A stretch of DNA of 64,000 bases, taken from positions 1 to 64,000 of the forward strand of contig CAVOZC010000013.1 of the NCBI GenBank assembly GCA_963700865.1, written 5' to 3'. Shown here in pieces: positions 28,640-38,561 of the stretch (within the stretch, counting starts at the first letter, position 1; every line of letters starts with the position of its first letter). The notes beneath the pieces are model-generated. The model saw nothing but the letters and a program-made list of their open reading frames with translations, had not been told where the DNA came from and did not search any database. The translations under genes and the position numbers were made by a program. The stretch comes from CAVOGJ01 sp963700865 (GTDB lineage: Bacteria; Planctomycetota; Planctomycetia; Pirellulales; Pirellulaceae).

Positions 28640-30991
28640 ATGGCAGCCCAAACCGCGATCGAATTCAGTGGCCCCAGCCGCCGCTCGACGGCCGCCGAGC
28701 GAGAGCAGCGGGACCGGATCCTCCGCTTTTTGATCGTCTGCGTGGGTGCCTGGGCCTCGTTCGGGGTGTACTATCTGGCGACCGCCCGCCTGGAAAGTGG
28801 CGTGCTCTGCGGCGTGCAGTGCCTGCTGGCGTTCTTCCTTTACCGGGCGGCTCATGGAGAATGGTATTCTTTCCCATCGATCGCCCATGCGGCCCTGGGG
28901 GTGGTCACGGCGGGCATCCTCGTGGACGCGTTGACGAGTGGCCAGCAGTACTCAAGTTCGACCTGGTTCCTCAGTTGCGTGGGACTAGTGGCCGCCCATC
29001 TGTTGAGCGTTCGAGCCGCACTTTGCTGGACAGGCGTGGCCATCCTGGCGATCATCGGCTTATCGTTCGAAAGCCTATCGCTCGCACGACTGCCGATCTG
29101 GAGGACCGACACGTGGCTGGACGCGCTACTTCTGCAATTGGGGATCGCCGTGATACTCACGGCGATCACGCTGCAATCACGCCTGGCGTCGTGCGCATAT
29201 CGTTCCAAGCTGGAATTCCTGGCTGGCGAGTTGCGGGAGAGAAATCGCTTCCTGTGGCTATCTGAAGAAGTTTCCGGCACCGGCCATTGGCGGCTGGACG
29301 TCCGCTCGATGATGGTCACGTATTCGCCGCAAATCAGCCACCTCTTCGGAGAAAAGGCTGGCCAGCCCGTGACCGATTCACTCGCTGCCTTTCTCAGCCA
29401 CTTTGCAAGCTCTGATGCGGATGAATTGCGGGCCGCGATTCAGCTTGCGAGTCGCTCACAGGACTTCTTTCACCGCGATGTGGCGATCCCCGTGGGCAAT
29501 GATCAACGTTATGTCCGGGTCAGCGGTTTGAGCGATGCGGGGGTGGACGGTTCCATCTCGTTGGTGATCGGCACGCTGCGCGACGACACGCGGGCGCGAC
29601 GGGTGCAGGAGGTGCTACGTGAGAAGAATCATGCTCTCAGCAATCTGGCCAAATTCGATTTCCTGACCGGGCTGCCCAACCGCCATCATTTCCATGACCG
29701 ATTGAGAAAGACACTGGCGCGGGCCCGAGTGAATGACTTGCCGTGCGCGCTGCTATTGCTGGACCTCGACGGATTCAAGGCGGTCAATGATACGCTGGGG
29801 CATGCCAGCGGCGACGCGCTGCTGCAACGTGTGGCTCAGCGGCTGGAGAACAGCTTGCGTCAGGGAGACATCGTGGCGCGGCTGGGCGGCGACGAATTTA
29901 CGATTTTACTCATAGGTGTGCGCACGCATGCGGATATCGCCGCGGCCACGGAGCGGATTATGGCTGTGATCTCCGCGCCCTTTACTCTGCAAGGGATTGA
30001 ATTCGTACTGAGTGCCAGCGTGGGAGCGGCTTTGTGTCCGCAGCACGCGCGAAGCCGGGACGACTTGCTATCGTTCGCCGATACCGCCATGTATGAAGCG
30101 AAGCGGTCCGGCGGCGGGCTGCGAATTTATGATCCGCAGATGACCGTGAATTTGCGCGAGACCCGCGTGCTTGAGAATCGGCTCGCCGCCGCCCTCGAAA
30201 ACCGAGAGTTCTACCTCGAATATCAACCCCAGGTCGACGTCGCTGACGAACGGATCGTCGGAGCCGAAGCTCTGCTGCGGTGGAAATGCGACGATCAAGT
30301 CATTGGACCCAACGATTTTATTTCGCGTCTGGAGTCTTCACTCGCGATCTCCGAGGTCGGCGAGTGGGTGCTCCGGACCGCCTGTGGAGCGGCAGGCCAG
30401 TGGATCGCACTCGGCTGGACCGGTCGACTCGCCGTAAACATCAGCCCGCTTCAATTCCGCGAGGCGAGCTTTCGCGAACGCCTGGAGGCAATCCTGCGCG
30501 AGACGAACTTCCCAGCGGCGCAACTCGAACTTGAGATTACCGAGAGCATGCTGATTGAGGAGATCGACGCGACCGCCAACCGGTTGCGAGAACTGAAAGA
30601 ACTAGGTATTTCCATCAGTATCGACGATTTCGGCACCGGCTATTCTTCGCTCGGGTACCTCAATCATCTACCGATTGACCGCATCAAGATCGACCGCGCG
30701 TTCGTCCGAGATTTTCCTCACAACGACGACGGGACACTGCTGGCATCCATCGTTACCCTGGCACACAACCTGGGATTTCAGGTCATCGCCGAAGGCGTGG
30801 AAACCGTGGAACAACGAGACCTGTTGGTCAGAGTCGGCTGTGAGGAATGCCAAGGCTTCCTGTTCAGCAAGCCGATTCCACCGAACCAGTTTCAGGCAAA
30901 TTTTGTCGGTGCCCAGTCCGCCACTGACGTCGCTCCCATCATTGACTCGACCCTTCCCTTCTTCCCGCCCCTGTTGATCACCCAGGAATAG
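28640..30991 (+). CDS. Membrane GGDEF-EAL protein (cyclic-di-GMP synthesis/degradation)
   Basis: From ATG 28640 the protein has 783 residues. An N-terminal block of five or six helices (ILRFLIVCVGAWASFGVYYLA to LQLGIAVILTAITLQ) is followed by a PAS-like region (residues ~205-325). The GGDEF domain has an intact active site (ARLGGDEFTILL). The EAL domain has VGAEALLRW, NISPLQF, LEITESML, DDFGTGYSSLGYL, KIDRAF and AEGVET, all needed for phosphodiesterase activity. Both domains look catalytically competent, so the net direction depends on regulation. Confidence 0.92.
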   Translation: MAAQTAIEFSGPSRRSTAAEREQRDRILRFLIVCVGAWASFGVYYLATARLESGVLCGVQCLLAFFLYRAAHGEWYSFPSIAHAALGVVTAGILVDALTSGQQYSSSTWFLSCVGLVAAHLLSVRAALCWTGVAILAIIGLSFESLSLARLPIWRTDTWLDALLLQLGIAVILTAITLQSRLASCAYRSKLEFLAGELRERNRFLWLSEEVSGTGHWRLDVRSMMVTYSPQISHLFGEKAGQPVTDSLAAFLSHFASSDADELRAAIQLASRSQDFFHRDVAIPVGNDQRYVRVSGLSDAGVDGSISLVIGTLRDDTRARRVQEVLREKNHALSNLAKFDFLTGLPNRHHFHDRLRKTLARARVNDLPCALLLLDLDGFKAVNDTLGHASGDALLQRVAQRLENSLRQGDIVARLGGDEFTILLIGVRTHADIAAATERIMAVISAPFTLQGIEFVLSASVGAALCPQHARSRDDLLSFADTAMYEAKRSGGGLRIYDPQMTVNLRETRVLENRLAAALENREFYLEYQPQVDVADERIVGAEALLRWKCDDQVIGPNDFISRLESSLAISEVGEWVLRTACGAAGQWIALGWTGRLAVNISPLQFREASFRERLEAILRETNFPAAQLELEITESMLIEEIDATANRLRELKELGISISIDDFGTGYSSLGYLNHLPIDRIKIDRAFVRDFPHNDDGTLLASIVTLAHNLGFQVIAEGVETVEQRDLLVRVGCEECQGFLFSKPIPPNQFQANFVGAQSATDVAPIIDSTLPFFPPLLITQE

Positions 30992-31137
30992 CCCCGGTCC
31001 CGTACCGGCCGCACGGATCGACGTCGCCCCGCCTCCTGACAATCGCCGGGCAAGAATCGCCTCACGGCGACCAAGATCGTGGCTGGGAGAACGAATACGC
31101 CTGCAGAGTCGCATCCGAACACAGGGGGGACCAGGGG

Positions 31138-31578
31138 ATGAAATCGGCCACGTGCTATCCAGCGGGACACTTTTCGGGAAACATGACTGAATCGCACACG
31201 ATGCTGTTGGGCTATCTGGCGTGGATCATTGGCTTCACGGGCGCGCATCGCTTTTATTACGGCAAGCCTATTTCCGGGGCCATCTGGTTTTTTACCGCCG
31301 GACTGTTGGGCATCGGCTGGATCGTCGATGCCTTTTTAATTCCTTCCATGGACCGGGAAGCCAATCTGCGCTATCCGTGCGGTGCCTACGACTACAGCTT
31401 GGCGTGGGTGCTGCTGGCGGTCCTGGGGATCTTCGGCGTTCACCGCTTCTATCAAGGCAAGTGGCTGACCGGCCTGCTATATCTGTTCACGGGGGGCATC
31501 TTCATGGTCGGCTGGATCTACGATCTGGCGACGCTGAACGATCAGATCGCCGTGCTCAATGCGTCGCAGTCGCATTAG
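31138..31578 (+). CDS. Double TM2-domain membrane protein
   Basis: The protein of about 146 residues contains two TM2 units. Each unit has a helix, the motif GxHRFYxGK (TGAHRFYYGKPISG and FGVHRFYQGKWLTG), and a second helix ending in GWIxD (IGWIVDAF and VGWIYDLA). The start could be ATG 31138 or ATG 31183 (MTESHTMLL). Function in bacteria is unknown. Confidence 0.82.
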   Translation: MKSATCYPAGHFSGNMTESHTMLLGYLAWIIGFTGAHRFYYGKPISGAIWFFTAGLLGIGWIVDAFLIPSMDREANLRYPCGAYDYSLAWVLLAVLGIFGVHRFYQGKWLTGLLYLFTGGIFMVGWIYDLATLNDQIAVLNASQSH

Positions 31579-31594
31579 CTGCTCGCGTTGCTAA

Positions 31595-32164
31595 CTAACC
31601 CTGCAAAGGACAAGTTGCCAGCACGGTGTACTGCGGGCCAGCCCGAAAGAGTTCGCTGCGAAACAGCAACAACTCCTCCACCTGGGCACTACCACACTCG
31701 TACGTGGCAAGTCCCCGCAGCGCCGCTGCCAGCTCGTCCTGCTGCGCCTTATGCCGCACCCTCCCCAACGTGATATGGGGATGAAACTGCCGACGCTCTC
31801 GCGGATATCCCAGCCGCTGCAAGGCCTTGTCGATGCTCGCCTGTAGAGCCAGGAGCGTGTCGCTTCCCTGCGTAATGCCGGCCCAAATCGTGCGGGGCCG
31901 ATCGATCGCGGGGAAGGCACCGATGCCCGTCAGGCAAATCTCGAACGCCGGTGCCGCTCGGACAACGTCCAGAACGGCCTTGGCGATCCCGTAGGTCTCC
32001 AGTTCTTCAATATCGCCAAAGAACTTGAAGGTTAAATGCATGTCTTGGGCAGCAACCCATTTGACACCATCCGTCGTGAGAGCCAACTGCGCAATCACCG
32101 GGGCGACGGCAGCCGCCAGCTCATCCGCCAGATCGACTGCCAAAAAGCAACGGATCTTTTTCAT
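31595..32164 (-). CDS. thpR: RNA 2',3'-cyclic phosphodiesterase / 2'-5' RNA ligase family
   Basis: The 189-residue protein has both H-x-T/S-x motifs of the 2H phosphoesterase family, HLTF (MHLTFKFFGD) and HITL (FHPHITLGRVR). It starts MKKIRCFLAVD like ThpR proteins. ATG 32164 overlaps the stop of the upstream oxidoreductase gene by four bases (ATGA), so the two genes are translationally coupled. Confidence 0.9.
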   Translation of the reverse strand: MKKIRCFLAVDLADELAAAVAPVIAQLALTTDGVKWVAAQDMHLTFKFFGDIEELETYGIAKAVLDVVRAAPAFEICLTGIGAFPAIDRPRTIWAGITQGSDTLLALQASIDKALQRLGYPRERRQFHPHITLGRVRHKAQQDELAAALRGLATYECGSAQVEELLLFRSELFRAGPQYTVLATCPLQG

Positions 32165-34697
32165 CGGTGCTGCTGCCCCTCTCGCTTGTGGGCGCTGAGC
32201 ACTTCGACCCAATGCCTGGCCGTGACTCCCAGAAAATCATGCAACTGATGCCGACAGCTGATGCCGCAAGCAATCACCTCGGTGCCAGCCTCGCGGTTCC
32301 GGACGGCCGGAAACAAGCGATCCTCTCCAATCGTCCGGGATAGGTCGTAATGCTCGTAACCGAACGAACCTGCCATGCCGCAGCAACCCGAATCGACTTC
32401 GGAGAACTTCAGCCCCTCAATGGTGGCCAGGATGTCCTTCATGGCCTGGGTTCCGAACATTGCCTTCTGGTGGCAATGTCCATGGATCAGCAGTTCGGGG
32501 GCGGAGCAACGAAAATCGACCGCCAACCGCTCGGACCGCATCTCCTGGGCCAAAAAGACATCGAGCATCCGCACTTGCCCGGCCACTTCCTTCCCCAGGG
32601 CCTGCTCGTCGATCAGATCGGGCAGATCATCGACCAACGCCGACGCGCAACTGGGTTCGAGCACCAGTATTGGCAGCCCAGCCGTCGCCAAGACGTGTAG
32701 CTTGTGCAAAGTTGCCAAGCCATGCTGTTTGGCCTCGTCCAGCAGTCCCCGCGAAATCTGGGGTCGCTGGCAACAACCGACGATCGCCGGCTGCACGTCG
32801 TAACCACAACCCTCCAGCAATGCGATGGCGGCCTGCCCGACGTGTGGCTCGTAGTAGTTCGTGAAGGTATCGACAAACAGAGCGACCGGGCCCAGCCGAG
32901 AATCGGCCGCACCGTCGGCCCGCCGCGTTGTCGACGGGGCGAGTTGCCTGGCCAAGGGTTGCCGGGCAAGTTTGGGCAACGGTCGACGGCGGTCGATGTG
33001 GGCGAACTTTTCCAGCAGCAGTCGAACGGGCAGCATCGACTGCCCCCAGTTCGCCAAGGGTGCGATCCAACCCGCCAATTTGGCCGCGGAAATCGGCGCT
33101 CGACCCATGAGGCGATCCGCCAGCGATGCCCCGCGTGATTCATGCCGCCAATGCAAAACCTCGCTCTTCAGCCGCGACATGTCGACCGAAGTCGGACACT
33201 CCGTCTTGCAGGCCTTGCACGACAGGCATAGCTTGAGCACGTCATGCAGTCGATCGCTGGTCAAGGCATATTCGCCCAACTGGCCACTCATCGCCAGCCG
33301 CAACGCGTTGGCTCGGCCCCGCGTCGTGTGTTCCTCATCACGAGTCGCCATGTAGCTGGGGCACATCGTGCCGGCTCCCGTCTTGCGACATGCGCCAATC
33401 CCCGCACACTGCTCGACGGCCAGACGAAAGCCCCCCTGATTTCGATAGTGAAACTGCGTTGGCGGCGGGCTCGGCCGGTAGTTGGGACCGTAGCGAAGGT
33501 TCTCCGTCAGGGGAGGACTGTCGACAACTTTGCCCGGATTCATCAAGCCTTGCGGGTCGAACAAGGATTTCACGTCGCGAAAGGCCTGATAGATCACAGG
33601 ACCAAAGTATTTCGGGACGAATTCGCCCCGCACCAGGCCGTCGCCGTGCTCGCCCGACCAGGCTCCCCCATATTGCTTGACAATTTCGAAACACTCGTTG
33701 GCGATGGAGCGCATGGTTTCGATGTCTTGCGGGTTGTGCAGATCGAGCATCGGCCGAAAGTGCAATACTCCCACGCTGGCGTGCGCGTAGGTCGTCAAGG
33801 GCACCCCGTATCGTTCGCAGATGTCGTACACTTGTCGTGCGTAGTCGGCCAATACGCGCGTCGGCACACAAGCGTCCTCGATAAAAGCCTGTCCCTTGCG
33901 GACACCTGGCGAATTGGCAATCAGGCCCAAGCCGATCTTGCGGACATCCCACACGCGTTTTTGTCCGTCGGCATCGTCGCGGATGGGCCACGCGAAACCG
34001 ACGTCCCTGGCGCGCAACTCGGCAACCATGGTCTGTGTCCGATGCCTGACTTCCGCCGGCGTGTCACCGCACAGCTCGACAATCAGAATCGCCGCGGCGT
34101 CGGGTTCCAGAAAATCGGTCAGGTGGGCCGTGGTCGGATTGCGTCGTGCCTCGACCATCACGATCGAATCGAGCAGTTCAATGGCTGACGGACGGAATTC
34201 GAGGATTGTATCGACCGCACGTAACGATTCGATCAAATCCCGAAACTGGATCACGCAGACGGACGTTGCCGCGGGGAGAGGCTGCAATCGCAGCTTGGCC
34301 TCGAGCAGTACGCCGAGCGTGCCTTCACTGCCACAAATCAGATTGGCCAGGTTCCACCCGCCCGGCTGGCCTCTCTCCGCGATCGGCAAGAAGGCGTCGA
34401 GATTGTAGCCGCCCACGCGGCGCATCACCCGGGGAAACCTCGCCGCGATCTCGGTTTGATTCTTTTCAATGATCTCACGCACGCCACGGTAGATGCCCGC
34501 CTGACGGGTGGAGGTTTGTTCTTGCTGCCGCCAGGAATGCTCCGTTTCTGGCTGGCAGTGGAGCACCGTCCCGTCGGCCAGCACGACCGTGCATTCCAAC
34601 AGGTTATCAATCGTCTTGCCGTAGACGACGGACCGCGTTCCCGACGAATTGTTACCGATCATCCCCCCCACGGCGGCTCGATTGCCGGTCGCCGGAT
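32161..34697 (-). CDS. FAD-linked oxidase/Fe-S oxidoreductase (GlcD-GlpC type), part 2 of 2
   Basis: This part starts VGGMIGNNSSGTRSVVYG, the FAD-binding heart of the FAD_binding_4 domain, and runs through the substrate cap domain (VGVLHFRPMLDLHN, WSGEHGDGLVRGEF). Two 4Fe-4S sites follow: CAGIGACRKTGAGTMCPSY and LCLSCKACKTECP. Two CCG-type heterodisulfide-reductase-like domains then carry GCCQRPQISRG, HGHCHQKAMFG and DSGCCGMAGSFG. This fused layout is seen in large D-lactate or glycolate dehydrogenase-like enzymes that feed electrons to quinones; the substrate is not certain. Confidence 0.9.
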
Positions 34698-35090
34698 CGG
34701 CGCGAAGTGCAGTCCTTCAGCCGCCAGCCTCGCGTTCAAGTCGTCGCGGATCATGCCAGGTTCGACACGAGCCCAACGTTCCGCCGGATTGACCTCGAGC
34801 AATCGATGCATGTATTTGGAACAGTCGAGAATCATGCCTGTCCAAGTCGTCTGACCCGAGAGACTCGTGCCACCTCCGCGAGCGGTAACAGGCAATCCAT
34901 GGGCCGCCGCGATGCGGACCGCGGCGATCGCATCGTCTCGGTCTCGCGGAACGACGACCACCGACGGCATGATCTGATAATGGCTGCCGTCGGTGGCATA
35001 GATGCCTCGCGTGACAGCGTCCTCGCGAACCTCTCCGCGGATGGCGCGGCGAAGCTCAGTAGTGGCGGTATGCGCGTCAGCGGCAGGCAT
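34698..35090 (-). CDS. FAD-linked oxidase/Fe-S oxidoreductase, part 1 of 2 (frameshifted)
   Basis: This is the N-terminal half of the FAD-binding domain (YATDGSHYQIMPSVVVVPRD, LPVTARGGGTSLSGQT), ending at LHFAP. Relatives continue with DPATGNRA and a Gly-rich loop. One base missing from a GGATCCGG-like site at about 34696-34699 explains the switch of frame. The whole enzyme would be about 976 residues. Confidence 0.88.
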
Positions 35091-35128
35091 GGGACTCCTT
35101 TTTGACTTCTCGATCCGCTTTTACTTCA

Positions 35129-35998
35129 CTACCTACTCGTCGAGACGAAACGGTTACGCAAGATCCCCAAACCGCTGATTTCGACCTCCGTGACATCACC
35201 GTCACGAAGATAGACCGGCGGCTTGCGTCCCAGGCCGACGCCATCGGGCGTGCCGGTGAAAATGAGATCTCCTGGCAGCAATGTACAGACCTGCGAGACA
35301 TACGTGATGATTTCAGGCAACGTGTAGATGAAGTGACGCGTATTGGATTGTTGCATGATGGCGCCGTTCAAGCGCAACGTCACATCCAGATCGTGGGGAT
35401 CCTCAACCTCGTCGGCGGTAACGAACCAGGGACCAAACGGACCGAAGCCATCGAACGACTTCCCCAGCAGCCATTGGCCACCCGGTTTGTGTTTTTGCCA
35501 ATCGCGAGCCGAAACATCGTGCCCGCATCCGTAACCGGCGATATGATCCATGGCCCGATCGGGCGGAATATTCCGACCCGCAGCACCGATGACCACGACC
35601 AGTTCCGCCTCAAAATCAACTTGCGTGCTGACCGACGGCAGGTGAACGTCGCGATCGTGCCCATTCATGGTGGTGCCAAGCTTGCTGAAAATCAGCGGTT
35701 CCAGCGGAATCTCTGCTCCCGTCTCGCGGGCATGCTCCTCATAATTTCTCCCGACACAGAGAATTTTCGGCGGACTGGCAATGGGGGCATGCCAGCGTAC
35801 CCCATCCGCAGGAAGCGTGGGAGCGTCGGCGGCAACCGCCCGCAGTCGGTCCAGGCAGGCGGCCAGACCGGGACCGCTCAGTAGCGGTCCCAGGTCGCGG
35901 GGTAGCGTGGCGTCGGCATCCGACAGGCTGCGAAGCTGCTCGCCATCGCTCGCCACTAAATGGGTGCTCCCTTGATATTCGACGGACGCGAGTCGCAT
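35129..35998 (-). CDS. Fumarylacetoacetate hydrolase (FAH) family protein
   Basis: The 289-residue protein has the FAH fold with metal-binding motif VDFEAELVVVIG, the Asp of GYGCGHDVSARDWQ, the active-site loop GKSFDGFGPFGPW, and TGTPDGVG. An N-terminal domain of about 70 residues precedes it. Family members hydrolyse or decarboxylate 2-oxo-acid intermediates such as acylpyruvates or 2-hydroxyhepta-diene-dioates. It lies just upstream of, and on the same strand as, the FAD/Fe-S oxidoreductase, so they may act on one organic acid. Confidence 0.88.
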   Translation of the reverse strand: MRLASVEYQGSTHLVASDGEQLRSLSDADATLPRDLGPLLSGPGLAACLDRLRAVAADAPTLPADGVRWHAPIASPPKILCVGRNYEEHARETGAEIPLEPLIFSKLGTTMNGHDRDVHLPSVSTQVDFEAELVVVIGAAGRNIPPDRAMDHIAGYGCGHDVSARDWQKHKPGGQWLLGKSFDGFGPFGPWFVTADEVEDPHDLDVTLRLNGAIMQQSNTRHFIYTLPEIITYVSQVCTLLPGDLIFTGTPDGVGLGRKPPVYLRDGDVTEVEISGLGILRNRFVSTSR

Positions 35999-36263
35999 GG
36001 CGGGGCTGCCTTGGAAATCAGGGTATTGGGGAGCGAGAGATGGTCGAACAGGCAGGCAGGACGGCCCACGTCCCGCCCCATTAGTATCGTTAGCTTTGTC
36101 GTTATCGCTACAGGTAGCCGTGGAATTACCCGCCCCCCGCGAGAAGGCCCCCCCCTGCTTTGACTGGGGTTAGCCGCGATCTACCCTTGGAAAAACCAAC
36201 CGGTCGCTGCCGGCGACCGCGGTCACTTGTCGTGCGTTGAGCATACCGGAGGATTCCCCGCGA

Positions 36264-38435
36264 ATGAAGAACACTTCGCCAGAAGATACCGCGAGCGAGT
36301 GCGAAATTTCCCCTGTGGACGTTCGGCTTGAATCGGTCGCATCCATCCTGTCCAACCTGGATGACGTGCCCAGTTTCCATGCGAGCGAAGGGAAAGAGCC
36401 GGGAAAGCAGGTCGTCGCGGTCCAATTGGGAATGGCCAGCAGCCTCTTTCAGGCGCTCCGCGTGAGGCATGCCCCGACCGCCGCACATTCCCTTCGCGTC
36501 GCCTACGGCTGCTCTTCCTGGTCGAACCACACGGATATGTCGGATGAGGAACGCTACGATCTGGTGGTTGCCGCCCTGTTGCATGACATTGGCAAAGTCG
36601 GCGCTCCCGACGCGATCCTGAAACAGGCCACCGCACTCACGACCGATCAAGCCGCGCAAATCAACCAGACGCGCAGGTATGGCTTGGAAATCCTGTCCTC
36701 TTGCTGCGATTCGACTGCGATTCTACGGACGATCGCCTATGCGGGCGCCTGGTACGATGGCAGTTGCGGCGAATTCGCGCGGAGCGGTACGGACATTCCC
36801 CGCAGTGCTCGCATGATCGCCATCATCGATGCCTTTGACGCCATGACGACCGATCGTATTTATCGCAAAGCCATTCCGCAAGAACTGGCAATCGCTGAAC
36901 TGTTGTCGTGCGCGGGTAGCCAGTTTGATCCCGTATTGGTCGATGAATTCGCCATGCTCCATGCGCAAGGCCTGGTGTCGCTGGCAGGGCAAGTCGCCAG
37001 TCGCTGGCTAAAAGTCTTGCAGGAACCAGCCGCGCATCAACTATGGCGGCTGCAAGTCCCAGAAAACGACGTGGCACTCGCCTCGCACGAGGAACTCCGC
37101 TACCGCTACCTGTTCGATTCCATTCAGGATGGGGCCTTTTTTATCGACTCGTCAGGCATCATCAGCGCCTGGAACGATGCGGCCGAGCGGTTGACCGGCA
37201 TCACCATTGACGGCATCGAACACCAGAAATGGGATCCCGCACTGCTGAAAATGAAATACGCGGACGGCAGGATCGCCCGCTACAAAGACTGTCCTGTCGT
37301 GCGTTCGCTTTCCTCGGCACAAAAGGCTCGGGAGCGCGTCATGATTCGCGGAACCGCGGCGGGCTTTTTGCAGATCGACATGCAGATTGTGCCCATCGTA
37401 TCCTCCGATGGCTTTCAACAAGGCACCCTGGTCTTGATGCGGGACGCCACTTCGGAGCAACACCTTGAAGAACGCGTCAACGAACTCCATCAACAAGCCA
37501 CCAGTGATCCGCTGACAGGAGTGGCAAACCGAGCCGAATTTGATCGCCGACATAAGGAATCGATCCAACGACACTCCGATCAACTGACGACCTGCAGCCT
37601 GATCATTTGCGACATCGATCGCTTCAAGTCGATCAATGATAAGTACGGGCACCAGGCCGGCGATGAAGCGCTGATCAGCTTCGCCAACATCTTGCAAAGA
37701 AGTTGCCGTGAAGGAGACCTCGTGGCTCGCTATGGCGGCGAAGAATTCGTCATGGTCTGCGAGGATTGCGTACTCTCCCAGGCCGCGAAAATCGCCGAGT
37801 CGGTGCGGAGGGAACTGGAATGCACGCCTCTCCGCGAACTCGGAGGCCTCTGTATCGCCGCCAGCTTCGGCGTGACGGAACTCCAGCCGGGCGATACACC
37901 GGAAACGATGCTGCGGCGAGCCGATCGAGGGCTGCTGCAAGCCAAGCAGACGGGAAGAAACAAGGTCGTTCAGCTCGGGTCGGGCATGTCGCCCGTCGCG
38001 AAACCCGCGGCTAAGGAGGGAGGCTGGTGGCCGTGGTCCCGCGCGAAAGTCGAGAGTCCGGTGACTAGCTGCCGCCTTTCCACACGCGTTCCGCTACCAT
38101 TGGTCGCGGAAAAACTGCGTGGCTTTGTGTCGGACCACAATGCGGAGATCATCGACATCTCGCAAGATCACGTTATCATCGATGTAGCGACCGCGAATTT
38201 CCACGAGCATCGCCGCAGTACGGATCGGCCCATTCCGTTTCGACTGGAACTGCGGTTTGAACCGCACTCACGATCCGATAACAATGTGGCAGGGCCACGC
38301 ACCATCATTCAAGTGACGTTGAACCCGACCAAGCATCGTGACCGCCGCGCGAGCCTCGACACCTCGGCCCGCTCACTGCTCCGCAGCTTGCAGGCATACC
38401 TCATGGCGCAAACCTACGTCCCCGACGAGGACTGA
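36264..38435 (+). CDS. HD-GYP-like, PAS and GGDEF signalling protein
   Basis: From ATG 36264, preceded by GGAGG, the protein has 723 residues. An HD domain (ALLHDIGKVGAPD, H107-D108) continues to DAFDAMTTDRIYRKA, the usual HD-GYP end. However, the HHExxDGxGYP stretch reads YAGAWYDGSCGEF, so part of the metal site and the GYP motif are lost. A PAS domain spans about 278-395. The GGDEF domain has an intact GGEEF at 491-495 and probably makes cyclic-di-GMP. The last 110 residues form an unrecognised domain after a Trp/Arg linker. Confidence 0.88.
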   Translation: MKNTSPEDTASECEISPVDVRLESVASILSNLDDVPSFHASEGKEPGKQVVAVQLGMASSLFQALRVRHAPTAAHSLRVAYGCSSWSNHTDMSDEERYDLVVAALLHDIGKVGAPDAILKQATALTTDQAAQINQTRRYGLEILSSCCDSTAILRTIAYAGAWYDGSCGEFARSGTDIPRSARMIAIIDAFDAMTTDRIYRKAIPQELAIAELLSCAGSQFDPVLVDEFAMLHAQGLVSLAGQVASRWLKVLQEPAAHQLWRLQVPENDVALASHEELRYRYLFDSIQDGAFFIDSSGIISAWNDAAERLTGITIDGIEHQKWDPALLKMKYADGRIARYKDCPVVRSLSSAQKARERVMIRGTAAGFLQIDMQIVPIVSSDGFQQGTLVLMRDATSEQHLEERVNELHQQATSDPLTGVANRAEFDRRHKESIQRHSDQLTTCSLIICDIDRFKSINDKYGHQAGDEALISFANILQRSCREGDLVARYGGEEFVMVCEDCVLSQAAKIAESVRRELECTPLRELGGLCIAASFGVTELQPGDTPETMLRRADRGLLQAKQTGRNKVVQLGSGMSPVAKPAAKEGGWWPWSRAKVESPVTSCRLSTRVPLPLVAEKLRGFVSDHNAEIIDISQDHVIIDVATANFHEHRRSTDRPIPFRLELRFEPHSRSDNNVAGPRTIIQVTLNPTKHRDRRASLDTSARSLLRSLQAYLMAQTYVPDED

Positions 38436-38451
38436 CGTGCCACGGGGGTTG

Positions 38452-38561
38452 GGCTGCCAGCCACAGTCCCGCACCTCCAGAGTCTGGCCACCTCGACTAC
38501 GCCCGTGGCTGGGGCTGCCAGCCACAGTCCCGCACCTCCAAAGTCTGGCGAATTGGGCTAC
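38452..38561 (+). repeat. Two tandem copies of an intergenic repeat ending in the AAAGTCTGGCGAATT core
   Basis: GGCTGCCAGCCACAGTCCCG recurs with a 61-base period (starts 38452 and 38513). Each copy is followed by CACCTCC and an AGTCTGGC core. The second copy continues as CCAAAGTCTGGCGAATTGGG at 38538-38561, one mismatch from dispersed copies at 49316 and 59381. The segment partly overlaps the last codons of the YihY gene on the other strand. Confidence 0.75.

Noticed and set aside
33244..34188. 314-codon plus-strand frame opposite the FAD/Fe-S oxidoreductase
   Set aside because: Antisense shadow; the minus strand carries clear FAD and 4Fe-4S motifs over the same bases.
38452..38561. CRISPR-like pair of repeats
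   Set aside because: Only two units with similar rather than unique spacers, and related copies are scattered elsewhere.
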